NCBI GenBank assembly: GCA_963921425.1
Contig: OY992837.1
Location: forward strand, 16,651,896 to 16,715,895
Length of the DNA: 64,000 nt
Origin: Dryas octopetala
Lineage: Eukaryota; Streptophyta; Magnoliopsida; Rosales; Rosaceae
Reading direction: 5' to 3'
Below the pieces are notes generated by a model. That model saw only the letters and a list, made by a program, of their open reading frames with translations. It made no database searches and was not told the origin of the DNA. Shown here piece by piece: positions 1 to 9,462 of this stretch. The translations under genes were made by a program, and so were the position numbers. How positions within the stretch are numbered: position 1 is the first letter of the stretch; each line of letters starts with the position of its first letter.

Positions 1-69
1 AGATAGCATGTTACTCGATCCGAGCCGAACCCTGCAAGTCCATGTTCCCGAAGGTCCGAACACATGACG

Positions 70-260
70 ACTTGTGATTGGTCAGAATATCTCAGGGACA
101 GGTGAAGGGACGTTTGATTTCTGCATGGGGGAACGTAAGGGTCACCTCACTTATGGGTGTTTTTGAATGCTTGATAGGTGTCAAGATCTGGCATTTGAAG
201 CGCTAGAAATGAAGGGCTGAGATCGGTTTGCATGGGGATATAAAAGTGGTGGTTTCTCTC
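70..260 (+). promoter_or_regulatory. Promoter of the transposon-derived gene
   Basis: A TATAAAA motif lies at 239-245 and an ATTGG (inverted CCAAT) motif near 77-81. A pyrimidine-rich stretch typical of a plant leader follows from about 255. Downstream, CCA|GTAAGT at about 440 and TTTTTAG at 565-571 look like a donor and acceptor for an intron in the 5' leader, ending two bases before the ATG at 574. The motifs are seen; transcription is inferred. Confidence 0.45.
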
Positions 261-573
261 TCTTCCCTCACTTTCATCTTCAGACTCTCTTTCTCTCCTG
301 CGAAAACTCTCTCTCTCACCGCAGATTTCTTCCTCTCACCGTCGTCTTTGAAGTTGTCCTATCTCGAATCCGACCACGTACGGCGGTAGGCGAGGTGGTT
401 CCGAGGGTGTTTGGGACGGAAACTTTGGGCGGAGGAAAACCAGTAAGTGATTCTCCTTCTTTCTGAGTTTTTTGCATTTCGGGTTTTCTGGGTGTGTGTT
501 CTTGGTGTTCTTGAAAAAGACACTTTTCGATCCAAAAAGTAAGAGAGAAAAACAGAAAAAGGTGTTTTTAGAA

Positions 574-1966
574 ATGTCTGAATCTGATTCGAGTGATCGG
601 CTCGGCTCGGGGAACGCCTTCGAAGGGGAAAGCGAGGCCGAGGTGAGTCGAAGTCCACCAGGGGGGGAAGCAGGCTGTGATAGCCTGTCCGAGGAGCTGA
701 ATGAGGTCATCTCGACCTTAGACCGGAACCCAGGTAGAGTGCGCCAACCCCGAGGCGATGAAGAGGAGGCTCAAGCCGAGCCGAGCCCAAGAGTTCCGAG
801 AAGACTTATCTCGGGATCGGAGGAAAGGGACAGGGGTCACGAGGCGTCGACCTCGGATCGGCTCGGATCCGTGATGGGGAGTCCGATCGATCCGGATTTT
901 TACGAAGAGTTGGCGTGGAAGGCCGATCAGATCCCAAACGAGATGACCGAGTTTCATCTCGAGGATCTGAGGGCTCGGTACTCCGTTCCCGAGGCCGTGC
1001 TGATGAGATTGCCGATGGAAGGGGAGAAGCCGAGCCGACCCCCCAAGGGATGGGTGACCATGTACCCCGAAATGTTTGAAAATGGGGTTCGGCTTCCCCT
1101 GCATCCATTCCTGCAGGATTGGTTGGCCATGATCGGCGCGGCGCCGCATCAGCTAAATCCCAATGTGTATAGGATCATCTTGTCCATGCACATTTTGTGG
1201 CACAAGGTGCACAAATGCGAGCCGGACAAGGATATCCTGTTCTGCTCCTACGCACTGAGGTCGAAGAACACCGAGCTCGGCTTCTACAACCTGCAGGCTT
1301 ACTCGGGGCCGCTGTTCACAGGGAATCCCTCTTCCCAAAAGACTTGGAAGAGGAGATATTTCTTCGTCTCCGGGGATTGGGAATTCGCCGATCCGAGCAG
1401 ACCCACCCCGGCTCGGGTTCCGAGAGCTTTTAGGATCCCAGGTGGGCAATGGAAGACTGGGGCCGATCCGAGAGCAATTTCTATGTGTTTTGTAATGATT
1501 GTATGTATATTTTGTGGCTAACTCCTTTTGGTTTCATCTTTGCAGTCAGCTGGGGCAAGTACAAACTGAAAGGCGAGCTGAGGGATCAGATTACTGCGAT
1601 CAGAGAGTCGCCGACCGAATATTTATCCACCAAGTTCCTGCTCGGGCAGACCCAGATCAGGTCGAGCGGAATTTCCTGGTTTGTACCCAGGTGGAACCCG
1701 CGGGCCGAAAAGGGAATGAGTTCGGCCGAGATGGAAGCTCGGCTGAGGAGGAAAGCCGAGAAAAGCGCCCAAAGGAAAGCTGCAGGTCGGGTGCCCGTCG
1801 AGCCGATCCCGGTACCAGCGCCTGCCGCCGCCGCAGCCCGACCCGGGCCTTCCGTGACGAGACCGGCTCGGCAGGGAGAGAAAAGGAAGGGCCCGGCGAC
1901 TGAGGCTCGTCCTGAGAAGAGAACCCGGGCCGAACCCGGTGGTGGGGATGCCGAAGCCTCTGGCTT
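574..1966 (+). CDS. Transposon-derived protein with putative gypsy-type transposon domain, truncated
   Basis: The ATG at 574 opens an acidic, Ser/Glu-rich N-terminus. A globular region follows (about 1060-1400), containing FENGVRLPLHPFLQDWL and a conserved WKRRYFFVSGDWEF block. I recognise this as the plant 'putative gypsy type transposon' (PF04195-like) domain, found in gag-like proteins of large plant retroelements; its function is unknown. The frame needs an intron. Donor at 1442 (AG|GTGGGC) with acceptor TTTGCAG at 1545 keeps phase, and 1485 with 1549 is an alternative. The second exon is rich in Lys/Arg/Ala and Pro, with a probable charged helix. The frame enters virus-derived sequence at about 1966 and stops at 2015, so the natural C-terminus is missing. 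The TTG-initiated extension to 472 is not a real start. Confidence 0.6.
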
Positions 1967-2209
1967 TGTTTATATGTTTGTTTATAGAAGGTCTTTCCAT
2001 ATAGAAGCGTTTTAATGTTTAATTTGACAAATGATGAAATGAGTCCCTGAATTGACAAATGTTTAATTTGATTTCAGTACTTCTATATGTTTGTTTATAG
2101 AAGGACTTAGCCGTTGGTAAGTCCCAGGAAGTAACTCTTCACTAATATTAAACTAATAACCTCTACTAATATTAAACTAATAACCTCTACTACTATCTCC
2201 TGTGAACAA
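1964..2209. mobile_element. Scrambled left border of the EPRV array
   Basis: This stretch is built from short pieces of the viral intergenic region and leader, some in the opposite orientation to the array. About 2057-2100 is the reverse complement of about 2339-2380. The block at 2104-2137, with GTAAGT at 2117-2122, is the reverse complement of the leader seen at 9348-9380. At 2140-2205 a leader segment in normal orientation contains a 33-bp direct repeat. Small mixed-orientation fragments like this fit end-joining with filler DNA at the integration point. Confidence 0.6.
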
Positions 2210-2223
2210 TGGCTCTGATACCA
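2210..2223 (-). promoter_or_regulatory. EPRV minus-strand primer-binding site (tRNA-Met)
   Basis: On the minus strand this reads TGGTATCAGAGCCA, complementary to the 3' end of plant initiator tRNA-Met. This is the standard priming site of Caulimoviridae. It marks nucleotide 1 of a further, truncated viral unit to its left and the 3' limit of copy 1. Confidence 0.85.
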
Positions 2224-2770
2224 AAACTATCCCAGGTAAGGGGAGGGTTTTAAAACCGAAAAATTAATCTTTTTTAACTTTAAAAATTGGCAAAGTCCAG
2301 AGATATAAACTAAAAAGTATAATCAGAATAAGCTGAAATAAACAAACATATAGAAGTACTGAAATCAAATTAAACATCCAGACTTACAGAATTGAAATGA
2401 TCACATTGGGAATGAAAGCAAATTCTCACACTTATATTAATATCAAGTCTTAACAGGAGACTCGTTTGCACACTTACAATCTCACACTTACAGAAAACTT
2501 AAAGTTCTTTGATGCCTACAACTGAGGCTCTTGCCTCTTTAAATAAAGAGAAAGGAAAGATCCAGACCTAACAGCTGGCCCGACAAGGAATCTTATCCTC
2601 TGAAAAGCAAAAGCAGAAAGATAGAGCGGGTACAACCACCCGTGGACAAAAGTCAAAAAGTAAATAGTAAAGCTTAATTATTTTACAAAAAGCCAAACCT
2701 CCTAAAGATAAGTGGGACCATCAGAGATGCTGATAAGCATCACGGGATTTTTTCTTTACTTTTAGTAAAG
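2224..2770 (-). promoter_or_regulatory. EPRV copy 1 intergenic region
   Basis: This non-coding DNA lies between the third ORF and the primer-binding site, where Caulimoviridae keep their promoter and terminal redundancy. A TATA-like TATTTAAAG lies on the minus strand at 2537-2545 inside a short palindrome (CTCTTTAAATAAAGAG). The equivalent region of copy 2 (9477-10022) is over 90% identical by eye. No convincing polyadenylation signal was found. Confidence 0.45.
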
Positions 2771-3829
2771 TTACTTGATTGGGGTGAAGACCCCGAAACA
2801 GTCATCCTCATTATCATTGTCAGAGGTGATGTCAAAAGAAGGGGCCTCAGCGTCTGACCTCTTACCAGTCCTTCTAAGGAGTTGGTTTCTCAGCTCGTTG
2901 CATTCAGCCTCAAGATGCCTCAACCTGTCTGAATCAGAGGAAGAAGAGGAGGAAGAGGAACCCAAAATGTCTTTAATCTTTTGAGATTTAAAAGAAGCTC
3001 CTTCAATGGATTTGGAGTTGAACTTGTCCCACCATTTGACACAAATCGAACGGCGAAGATTAGGGATGTAGATATCTTCGTCTTCGTTTGGAAGATAGAT
3101 AGTATAGGACCATTTAAGGATCCATGGAACATTGTATAAATACATGAACCATAATCCCGTTTCCCATTTAGGAACAACATCTTCATTAAAGTTTTGAAAA
3201 CGGATTAGGCTGTCCATAACAGGGGCAGGAATAATGTCTGGAGAATGTCCCCAGACGGCGTACCAGGCTTTAAGCCAGTTTGGAAGAGCTTTCTGACCAG
3301 TTGTTTTAAACTGGAGGAACCAAGAATGGGTAAATTCTTGATTCTGGTAAAGTAGTGAGACCTCCCAAGCTTTTATGTAATCATAATAATCAAAGCGGTT
3401 TGGGATGAGTCCCTGTTCCACATTAAAACGCTGTTTAGCGAAAAGGGATGTTCCCCATTCATCAGGTGTGATGAAGTCACAGATGATGAAATGAGAAAAG
3501 GCAATAATCCCTCTGTTTCTGAAGTGATGCTTAATTTGCACCGATCCACAGTCTGTTAAGACTGCCTCGTACCATTCACGAGTTTTATTGCCCAGTGCAG
3601 GGCTGCAATGGTTTACCAGGTACTTTTTAGCAACATCTAGCGGAGGATTAGTTAAATCCTGATTTTCAATTATTGTAACAGATACCTCCAAGGAGGGAAA
3701 ATAGGGAGTCCTTTTAGGCTCCTCAGGCTGAGGCTCTCTAAGCCACTGGGTATGCTGTTGGGCTTCTTTCTGTTGCCTCTGGTTCATCCTTGATCCTGAG
3801 CCCCTCCTGAAATATGAACCTCTCCTCAT
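2771..3829 (-). CDS. EPRV copy 1 ORF3, unknown function
   Basis: This 352-residue frame starts at an ATG at 3829 and overlaps the end of the polyprotein ORF by 92 bases in another frame. The first 40 residues are Arg/Gln-rich. A Trp/Tyr/Phe-rich globular body follows (about 50-270), then a run of eight serines, a predicted coiled coil (RLRHLEAECNELRNQLL) and an acidic tail. I recognise no known domain. In position and rough size it matches the second ORF of florendoviruses, whose role is unknown. A good 3' splice site sits 7 bases upstream of the ATG, so expression from a spliced RNA is possible. Confidence 0.75.
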   Translation of the reverse strand: MRRGSYFRRGSGSRMNQRQQKEAQQHTQWLREPQPEEPKRTPYFPSLEVSVTIIENQDLTNPPLDVAKKYLVNHCSPALGNKTREWYEAVLTDCGSVQIKHHFRNRGIIAFSHFIICDFITPDEWGTSLFAKQRFNVEQGLIPNRFDYYDYIKAWEVSLLYQNQEFTHSWFLQFKTTGQKALPNWLKAWYAVWGHSPDIIPAPVMDSLIRFQNFNEDVVPKWETGLWFMYLYNVPWILKWSYTIYLPNEDEDIYIPNLRRSICVKWWDKFNSKSIEGASFKSQKIKDILGSSSSSSSSDSDRLRHLEAECNELRNQLLRRTGKRSDAEAPSFDITSDNDNEDDCFGVFTPIK

Positions 3830-6800
3830 TCTTGCCCTGCAGAAATTCTCTTGTTAGGAAATCAGGAAGAGAGTTATTCTCCCCTTTTATGTATTCTATG
3901 TCAAAATCAAAGGCTGAAAGGATAGCCTGCCATCTGGCAAAAATTTGTTTAGAAGCTAAATTTTTAACATCTTTTAGTAAAACTTCCTTGGCAGCTTTGC
4001 AGTCAACCCGTATTAAAAACTTTTGATTTAGCAAATCACTTTCGAATTTGGTAACAGTTAAAACGATAGCCAGAATTTCTTTTTTAATTGTGGCATAATT
4101 CTTTTGAGCGCTATTCCAAACTCCTGAAGTAAATCTGACTAATTCTTCTTTTTTTGAATTTAAATCCTTCTGTTTTAGGATTCCTCCATATCCTTTTTCT
4201 GAAGCATCTGTTTCTACAATTTTAAACATTCCTGGTTTAGGAATGGATAGGCAAGGGAGTTCTTTGACATGAGCCTTTAAGGCCTTTACAGCTTGGGTAT
4301 GTTTTTTATCCCAAGGAGGAGGGTTCTTTTTTAACCTCTCGTATAATGGCTTGCTTATTTTAGCAAGATCATGGTAGAAGTCTGAGACATAATTAAGACT
4401 TCCCAAAAACCTCTGTAATTGCGTTTTGTCTTTTAATTCATCTGGGAATTTGTCTGCAAACGCAATAGCTCTATCAATAGGAACAATTGTTCCTTGATCA
4501 ATGTTGTGTCCAAGGAACCTTATTTTAGTCTGGAATAAGACTATCTTCTTGCTTGAGACCACCAACCCTGCATTTTTCACTACCTTAAGAAAGATGTTAA
4601 CATGTTTAAAATGTTCTTCCAGTGAGGAAGAATAAATTAAAACATCATCAATATAAGTAATAGTGAAAGAGGAATAAGGATTGAAAATATCATTTATGAT
4701 ATTTTGAAATTCTGACGGTGCATTCTTGAGTCCGAATGGCATAACATTCCATTCGTAATGCCCGAAAGGTACAGTAAAAGCTGTTTTATACCGTTCTTCT
4801 TCTTTGATCTGGACTTGCCAAAATCCAGATTTCATATCAAATTTTGAGAATATCACAGCTTCATGTAACCTGTTTAGCAAATCCCTTTTGTTCGGGATAG
4901 GATACCTTATCCATCTTAAGGCTTTATTTAAAGCTTTATAATTAATTACTAACCTTGGAACACCGCGTTCAATCTCTGCTGCTTTTTCAACATAGAAGGC
5001 CGGACAGCTCCACGGGGATTTGCTTTTTCGGATTAATCTCTTTTTTAAGAGGTCCTCGATTTCTTTTTCACATAGCTCCAAATGGGCTTTATTCATTTGG
5101 ATGGGCCTTGCCTTGGTAGGTATCATAGACTCTTTAAAGTCAGGTTCATAAGGAAGACTAACAATGTGTCTTTCCCTGTTCCAAAAGGCTGTGGGAAGAT
5201 CAGAGCAAACTTCCATTGTAATAAGACCTTTTAGATCTTGCACCCTTTTCTCAACCTTTGGATCTTGCAACATTTGCATAATCCTTTTGTTTTTAATTTC
5301 CCCTTTTAATGACATGATGAACTTTTCTTTCCCTTTAATAAGGTTATTTAGGGAATTTACTTGCTGAACCAAGGGTTCTATCATGAAAGGGAAACTTACC
5401 TTAATACCCTGTATCTTACCTTTAATCCCTGTCTGATCTACAGAGATAGGTCCTGACTGGTAGAGAGTGCTAAGGAAGGGTGTGCCCAGTATGCAAGCCT
5501 GGTTCAGATCTTTAACCAGGATAAATGGTGTGTCAAGACAAACACCATTATTACAGACTGCTGAGTGTGGTAGCTTGTATTTGATGTTCATCTTCTTTCC
5601 ATTGGCTACCCTTAGCTCTTGGCTAGTCTTGCTAAAGAATCTTGATGGAACCAGTCCTTCTCTTAGACAATTTGAGTCAGCTCCTGAATCTAAAAGGGCA
5701 ACAGTGAGAAAATAAAAGGTTTTTTCATTAACATTTGCTATTATTGTTACCTCCGTATACCATTTCTGGTATATAATCTTCTCAATACTTTGTATATGTT
5801 GGACTAAGTCTTGATTTTCTCCTTGTTGACCAAGTCCTTCTTCAGGGAAGTATTGATTGAATTCTTCTTCATTTACTTGGTGGGTCTCTAAGACCTCCAT
5901 CCTTGTTTTAAGGAGTTTGACTTCTTCTTTGAGCTGGTTGACCTCAGTTTTTAGGTCAGCAATTGTTACCTCCTTTTGTTGTGGTCCCTTAATTATATTA
6001 AGGACCTCTTGAAATGAATAGGGTTCATAAGATTTTTTAATCTTATCTTGTTCCCTTTTCTCTTCTTGTTCAGGTTCCCTTTTTAAGGTCTCCAAGTATC
6101 CTTCCAAAGCTTGTCTTTTCTCGCCGGGATTTTCTATCCTGTCAATAAGGTCTAACAAAAAACCATCTTGTTTAGTGATAACATTAATGGTTTTACAATT
6201 ACAGTTATCCTGGCTAGAATCAGATTCTTCAGAGTCACTAAGGCCTGCAATCTCATTATCAGAATAATCAGAGTTAAAAGTTAAATGCTTAATTTGATCT
6301 TTAAGCTCATCACTTATATCTAAGGAATTTATTTTTTCCTCCATTTTGCATTGACTCTTGTAGTGACCTACTTTTCCACATTTGAAACAAACAGGGGCTT
6401 TACCTGAGGTTTTACCTGGATATCTTTTCTTGGTAGGCCCTCTTTTGCCCTGGAATGGGCTTTGGAACGGTTGGCTTTGGAACGGTTGGCTTTGGAACGG
6501 TTTTGGCCTTCTAGCCTGCTTGTACCTATTAGGTGTAAACTTGGGTTTTGACTTCCTTTTCTGTGATGGGCCTTTTTCAGTGGTTAGCCCAAACTGTTCA
6601 CAGAAATCACCCATTTCTTTTCCTTTAAGGAATTTCTCCTTTTCAAGCTGCTTTTTTAGCTTCATGTCTATACATATGGCTATACCTTCAGTACAAATTT
6701 CACTGTGGAGTTCTCCATATGTACAATTTCTGAAGGGGATAGTTCCACCATATTTGGCTTTTAGCCTTTGCCTAACCTTCTCTCCGAAGAGTGGTGGTAA

Positions 6801-7631
6801 TCCGGAAAGAAATTTTTCTTTCCAGAAATCGGAATGACAGTCATCTCTAGTAAAGACTCTTGCCATAAAAACGTCTTTATACCACCTGTATTCAGTAAGG
6901 CTTGCACATTTTAAGTTCATAAGAACTTCTCTAGATTTATCAGCCATTAACCTCCCTGTTCCTGCAAAATGGAGAGTTAATGTATAGACCAGTGTATTAA
7001 CAGCATCTCCTTCTGCTGTTTGGGTCATGGTTTGGCCTTCAATCTTGACAACTGGTTTAGTTGCACATAAGATTGCTTGTTTGTCTGCTTCTGGTAAGAA
7101 ATCCCACCAACCTCTTAGCTGGCCTGCAAAACCTGCAATAATTGCTCCTGCAATTTGCTTTTCTGAATTATTAGAAGAGGCTCTATAAGCAGTGGCTAAC
7201 ATCATCATATGCTTAAAAGTATCAAGGATTTGGTATTCAGTCTTACCATCAATATTCCATTCAACAATGGAATTTCCATCATACCTTGCAGAGTCATTGT
7301 ACCAGTTTTCTTCATACTGCATATCTACCGGTGTGGGCCTATGGTAGTAATTCCTTGTAGGGGCAAACTGGGGTTTTCCTTGAAAACCATAACTGGACCT
7401 TGAATTATAGGTAAGTCTATTAATATCTAAGGAAGGAACAGGATTTTTATCCTGTTCATTGCCAGAATCCAAGAAGGCTTCTTGCACCTCATCCATCTCT
7501 GAATCAGATCCAGATTTGGATAAGACATTTATCGTTTGTTTTTCTTTTGTTTTCACTTGTAGGTTGTTTAACCTATTTGTGATTTCTTCAACTAGTTCTG
7601 ACTGGTTTCCTTTTGAAAGTTTGAATTCTCC
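3738..7631 (-). CDS. EPRV copy 1 coat protein-protease-reverse transcriptase-RNase H polyprotein
   Basis: The frame is open from 7631, and the first ATG is at 7496. Numbering from a GTG at 7556, the domains are: a coat-protein region (about 90-330, followed by basic QPFQS repeats), a CCHC zinc knuckle (C390-C403), an acidic linker with a coiled coil (about 530-560), an aspartic protease with DSGAD at 623-627 and a following ILGTPF, a reverse transcriptase with YIDD at 968-971, and an RNase H starting near the TDAS at about 1115. This is the Caulimoviridae gag-pol order; no integrase is present. The frame is the same as that of the upstream movement-protein ORF, with a single TGA (7632-7634) between them, so the two may once have been one polyprotein. 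The end overlaps ORF3. Confidence 0.85.
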   Translation of the reverse strand, partial: GEFKLSKGNQSELVEEITNRLNNLQVKTKEKQTINVLSKSGSDSEMDEVQEAFLDSGNEQDKNPVPSLDINRLTYNSRSSYGFQGKPQFAPTRNYYHRPTPVDMQYEENWYNDSARYDGNSIVEWNIDGKTEYQILDTFKHMMMLATAYRASSNNSEKQIAGAIIAGFAGQLRGWWDFLPEADKQAILCATKPVVKIEGQTMTQTAEGDAVNTLVYTLTLHFAGTGRLMADKSREVLMNLKCASLTEYRWYKDVFMARVFTRDDCHSDFWKEKFLSGLPPLFGEKVRQRLKAKYGGTIPFRNCTYGELHSEICTEGIAICIDMKLKKQLEKEKFLKGKEMGDFCEQFGLTTEKGPSQKRKSKPKFTPNRYKQARRPKPFQSQPFQSQPFQSPFQGKRGPTKKRYPGKTSGKAPVCFKCGKVGHYKSQCKMEEKINSLDISDELKDQIKHLTFNSDYSDNEIAGLSDSEESDSSQDNCNCKTINVITKQDGFLLDLIDRIENPGEKRQALEGYLETLKREPEQEEKREQDKIKKSYEPYSFQEVLNIIKGPQQKEVTIADLKTEVNQLKEEVKLLKTRMEVLETHQVNEEEFNQYFPEEGLGQQGENQDLVQHIQSIEKIIYQKWYTEVTIIANVNEKTFYFLTVALLDSGADSNCLREGLVPSRFFSKTSQELRVANGKKMNIKYKLPHSAVCNNGVCLDTPFILVKDLNQACILGTPFLSTLYQSGPISVDQTGIKGKIQGIKVSFPFMIEPLVQQVNSLNNLIKGKEKFIMSLKGEIKNKRIMQMLQDPKVEKRVQDLKGLITMEVCSDLPTAFWNRERHIVSLPYEPDFKESMIPTKARPIQMNKAHLELCEKEIEDLLKKRLIRKSKSPWSCPAFYVEKAAEIERGVPRLVINYKALNKALRWIRYPIPNKRDLLNRLHEAVIFSKFDMKSGFWQVQIKEEERYKTAFTVPFGHYEWNVMPFGLKNAPSEFQNIINDIFNPYSSFTITYIDDVLIYSSSLEEHFKHVNIFLKVVKNAGLVVSSKKIVLFQTKIRFLGHNIDQGTIVPIDRAIAFADKFPDELKDKTQLQRFLGSLNYVSDFYHDLAKISKPLYERLKKNPPPWDKKHTQAVKALKAHVKELPCLSIPKPGMFKIVETDASEKGYGGILKQKDLNSKKEELVRFTSGVWNSAQKNYATIKKEILAIVLTVTKFESDLLNQKFLIRVDCKAAKEVLLKDVKNLASKQIFARWQAILSAFDFDIEYIKGENNSLPDFLTREFLQGKNEERFIFQEGLRIKDEPEATERSPTAYPVA
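3837..3857 (-). promoter_or_regulatory. Candidate 3' splice site before EPRV ORF3
   Basis: On the minus strand a branch-point-like CTAAC (3857-3853) is followed by AATTTCTGCAG|GG, with the AG at 3838-3837. The ORF3 ATG is 7 bases downstream. With the GTAAGT donor in the leader this could give a spliced ORF3 mRNA. This is a motif-level inference only. Confidence 0.35.
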
Positions 7632-9308
7632 TCAATCTGGTGGTGGTTTAAAGATAGATTTATCTGTTTCAAAAGCCACCTTAGACTTTAAGTCTTCATT
7701 TTTAGGAGCTAGTTCATTTAAACTATCCTCAATTCTACTGGTTTGTTCTCCTAAGGTTTGTATAAACAAATTGGTATAATTGCTCTGTTGTACTAGGGCA
7801 TCAATATGTTTATAACAAACCCTGGACTCATCATCTACCCCAGAAAGTGACGATGCTTTAACTGGTGTAGCTAGACTTCCAGAAACAATTATAGGAATAT
7901 TGGGAGGATGTACTGACCTTACTTTGTCTCCTTCTTTGGTAGCCCACTCTTTAATGGAACTTGTGATAGTGTTGATTGAAGCTTTTAACTTTTCACTACC
8001 ATGATTTTGGATCTTATGATAGAACCAATCCCAAAAGGGAACTTCTCTTTTGGTAGTTTCCATGTAGGAAGTCCATTCTGCATGGAAAGAGATTCTTTGC
8101 ATGTTGTCAAAGTTCTCGTGAAACCAGGCTCTTTTAAGCCTATGCTTTGGGCTCATAAACTCTGCTTTTAGAGTTTTGAGATCATACTGGAAATGGGATG
8201 GGCCTCCACCTTCTAAAACATTAATTTGTGGCCCAGTATAAATTGGCCCCTGCACATCAGAAAAGGTTGGCCCAACTGGGTCATCCTCTGCATTAGATTT
8301 TTCAAAATCAGTATAAATAGGCTTACTGATTAATCCTTCTCTCTCTGTTCCAACCATCAATGGTTCATCTATGGTTCTGGATGAGACAGATCTTGGCAAG
8401 GTTACTGGTCGGCTTGGCGGGTTTTCTGGATAAGAAAACCTGGAGTTTGTGGAAGTTCCAAGACGCGTAGATCTTAGATTGGAGAATCTAATTTCTACCT
8501 CGCCATCATCATGTTCCACGATCTGGTCAATTTCCTGATTCTGGAGAGGCCTTTGAGGTGCCTCTTGAGCTACTGTCCATTCGAGAGGGAGATTGACTTG
8601 GTTCCAGCTAATTGTCCTTGGGACCGCCACATTAGATCTTTTTAGATCTGCTTGAAACATAATTGTTTTTCCTTCCTCATGCAAATCCTTTGCTCCTGGG
8701 CATAAGGTAGTCATTGCTTTATAATAGATCCTGTAAACAATGGCCATGTTCTCAGATCCTGGAATCATATCAAATCCATGGGACTTGATGTTTAGAGTTA
8801 AAGCTTTCAGGATTCCTTTGTCAGTTAAGGATACAGAGAAATTAGGAAAACAATTAAAAAATATAGGGCCTTCACTTAGAGAGGATTCAACTACTCCAAG
8901 TAGAGAATCAGAGAACTTGTTATGCCTTTGATCCCTTACACAGACCAAGACAGAGGTATTTAAACCTGTTCTTACCAAAGGTTTTACCGCAACTTGGACT
9001 ACACCTATGTGTAGGTATTTGAATTTTTTGGAAATATGCTGATTTAGCATACTTGGAGTGAACAACTGGAAGTTGTCCTGAGCATTGGAGATGGGCACTG
9101 TCCTTTCTGTTGTTTTGATAACATAATCTGTTCTCCAGTCGAATGTGCCTTTTCTGTATATCTCCTTGGTAGGAAAGGCTGGTATGGACCAGTTCTGGAA
9201 CTGCTTTTCATAGTCAGCAAAGACTATTTCTTCGGTATTGTTCAGCTTCATCTTCCCTGAGGAACTAGCTTCGGAGGATCTGGACAGACTTCTAAAGAGA
9301 TTGGCCAT
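7632..9308 (-). CDS. EPRV copy 1 movement protein ORF
   Basis: This 558-residue frame starts with ATG at 9308. The N-terminal half (about 60-240) has the pattern of the 30K-superfamily movement domain, with a KYLHIGVVQVAVKPL strand, a downstream VRDQRH and a later hydrophobic strand region. This family acts at plasmodesmata in cell-to-cell spread. The second half is hydrophilic, with a Trp-rich segment (about 390-450) and a C-terminal helical region. The frame ends at TGA 7634-7632 and then reads straight on, in frame, into the coat-protease-RT block. The assignment rests on position and pattern; no search was possible. Confidence 0.7.
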   Translation of the reverse strand: MANLFRSLSRSSEASSSGKMKLNNTEEIVFADYEKQFQNWSIPAFPTKEIYRKGTFDWRTDYVIKTTERTVPISNAQDNFQLFTPSMLNQHISKKFKYLHIGVVQVAVKPLVRTGLNTSVLVCVRDQRHNKFSDSLLGVVESSLSEGPIFFNCFPNFSVSLTDKGILKALTLNIKSHGFDMIPGSENMAIVYRIYYKAMTTLCPGAKDLHEEGKTIMFQADLKRSNVAVPRTISWNQVNLPLEWTVAQEAPQRPLQNQEIDQIVEHDDGEVEIRFSNLRSTRLGTSTNSRFSYPENPPSRPVTLPRSVSSRTIDEPLMVGTEREGLISKPIYTDFEKSNAEDDPVGPTFSDVQGPIYTGPQINVLEGGGPSHFQYDLKTLKAEFMSPKHRLKRAWFHENFDNMQRISFHAEWTSYMETTKREVPFWDWFYHKIQNHGSEKLKASINTITSSIKEWATKEGDKVRSVHPPNIPIIVSGSLATPVKASSLSGVDDESRVCYKHIDALVQQSNYTNLFIQTLGEQTSRIEDSLNELAPKNEDLKSKVAFETDKSIFKPPPD

Positions 9309-9363
9309 AGAAGCGATTAGAAAATAAAAGTGTTTGATTTCTGAACCTGAGTTACTCCCTGGG

Positions 9364-9369
9364 ACTTAC
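9364..9369 (-). promoter_or_regulatory. Candidate leader splice donor, copy 1
   Basis: The minus strand reads GTTG|GTAAGT in the viral leader between primer-binding site and movement-protein ATG. The same perfect GTAAGT occurs in copy 2 (16431-16436) and in the inverted border fragment (2117-2122). Spliced leaders are known in some Caulimoviridae; use here is inferred. Confidence 0.35.
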
Positions 9370-9462
9370 CAACGGCTAAACCTGCCTTCAACTGCCCTTC
9401 ACTCTTCAGAACTCTCCACTAATATCAAACTAATAACCTCTACTACTATCTCCCGTGAAAAA

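Noticed and set aside
472..573. N-terminal extension of the transposon-domain gene
   Set aside because: It starts at TTG and lies in a probable leader intron.
6382..6837. Plus-strand ORFs inside the EPRV, such as 151 residues here and at 13448-13903
   Set aside because: They are antisense shadows of the polyprotein and duplicate exactly with it.
2771..9308. Ty3/gypsy retrotransposon on the minus strand
   Set aside because: There is no integrase and no LTRs, a movement-protein-like ORF precedes the coat region, and units are in tandem with a tRNA-Met site between them. This fits an endogenous pararetrovirus.
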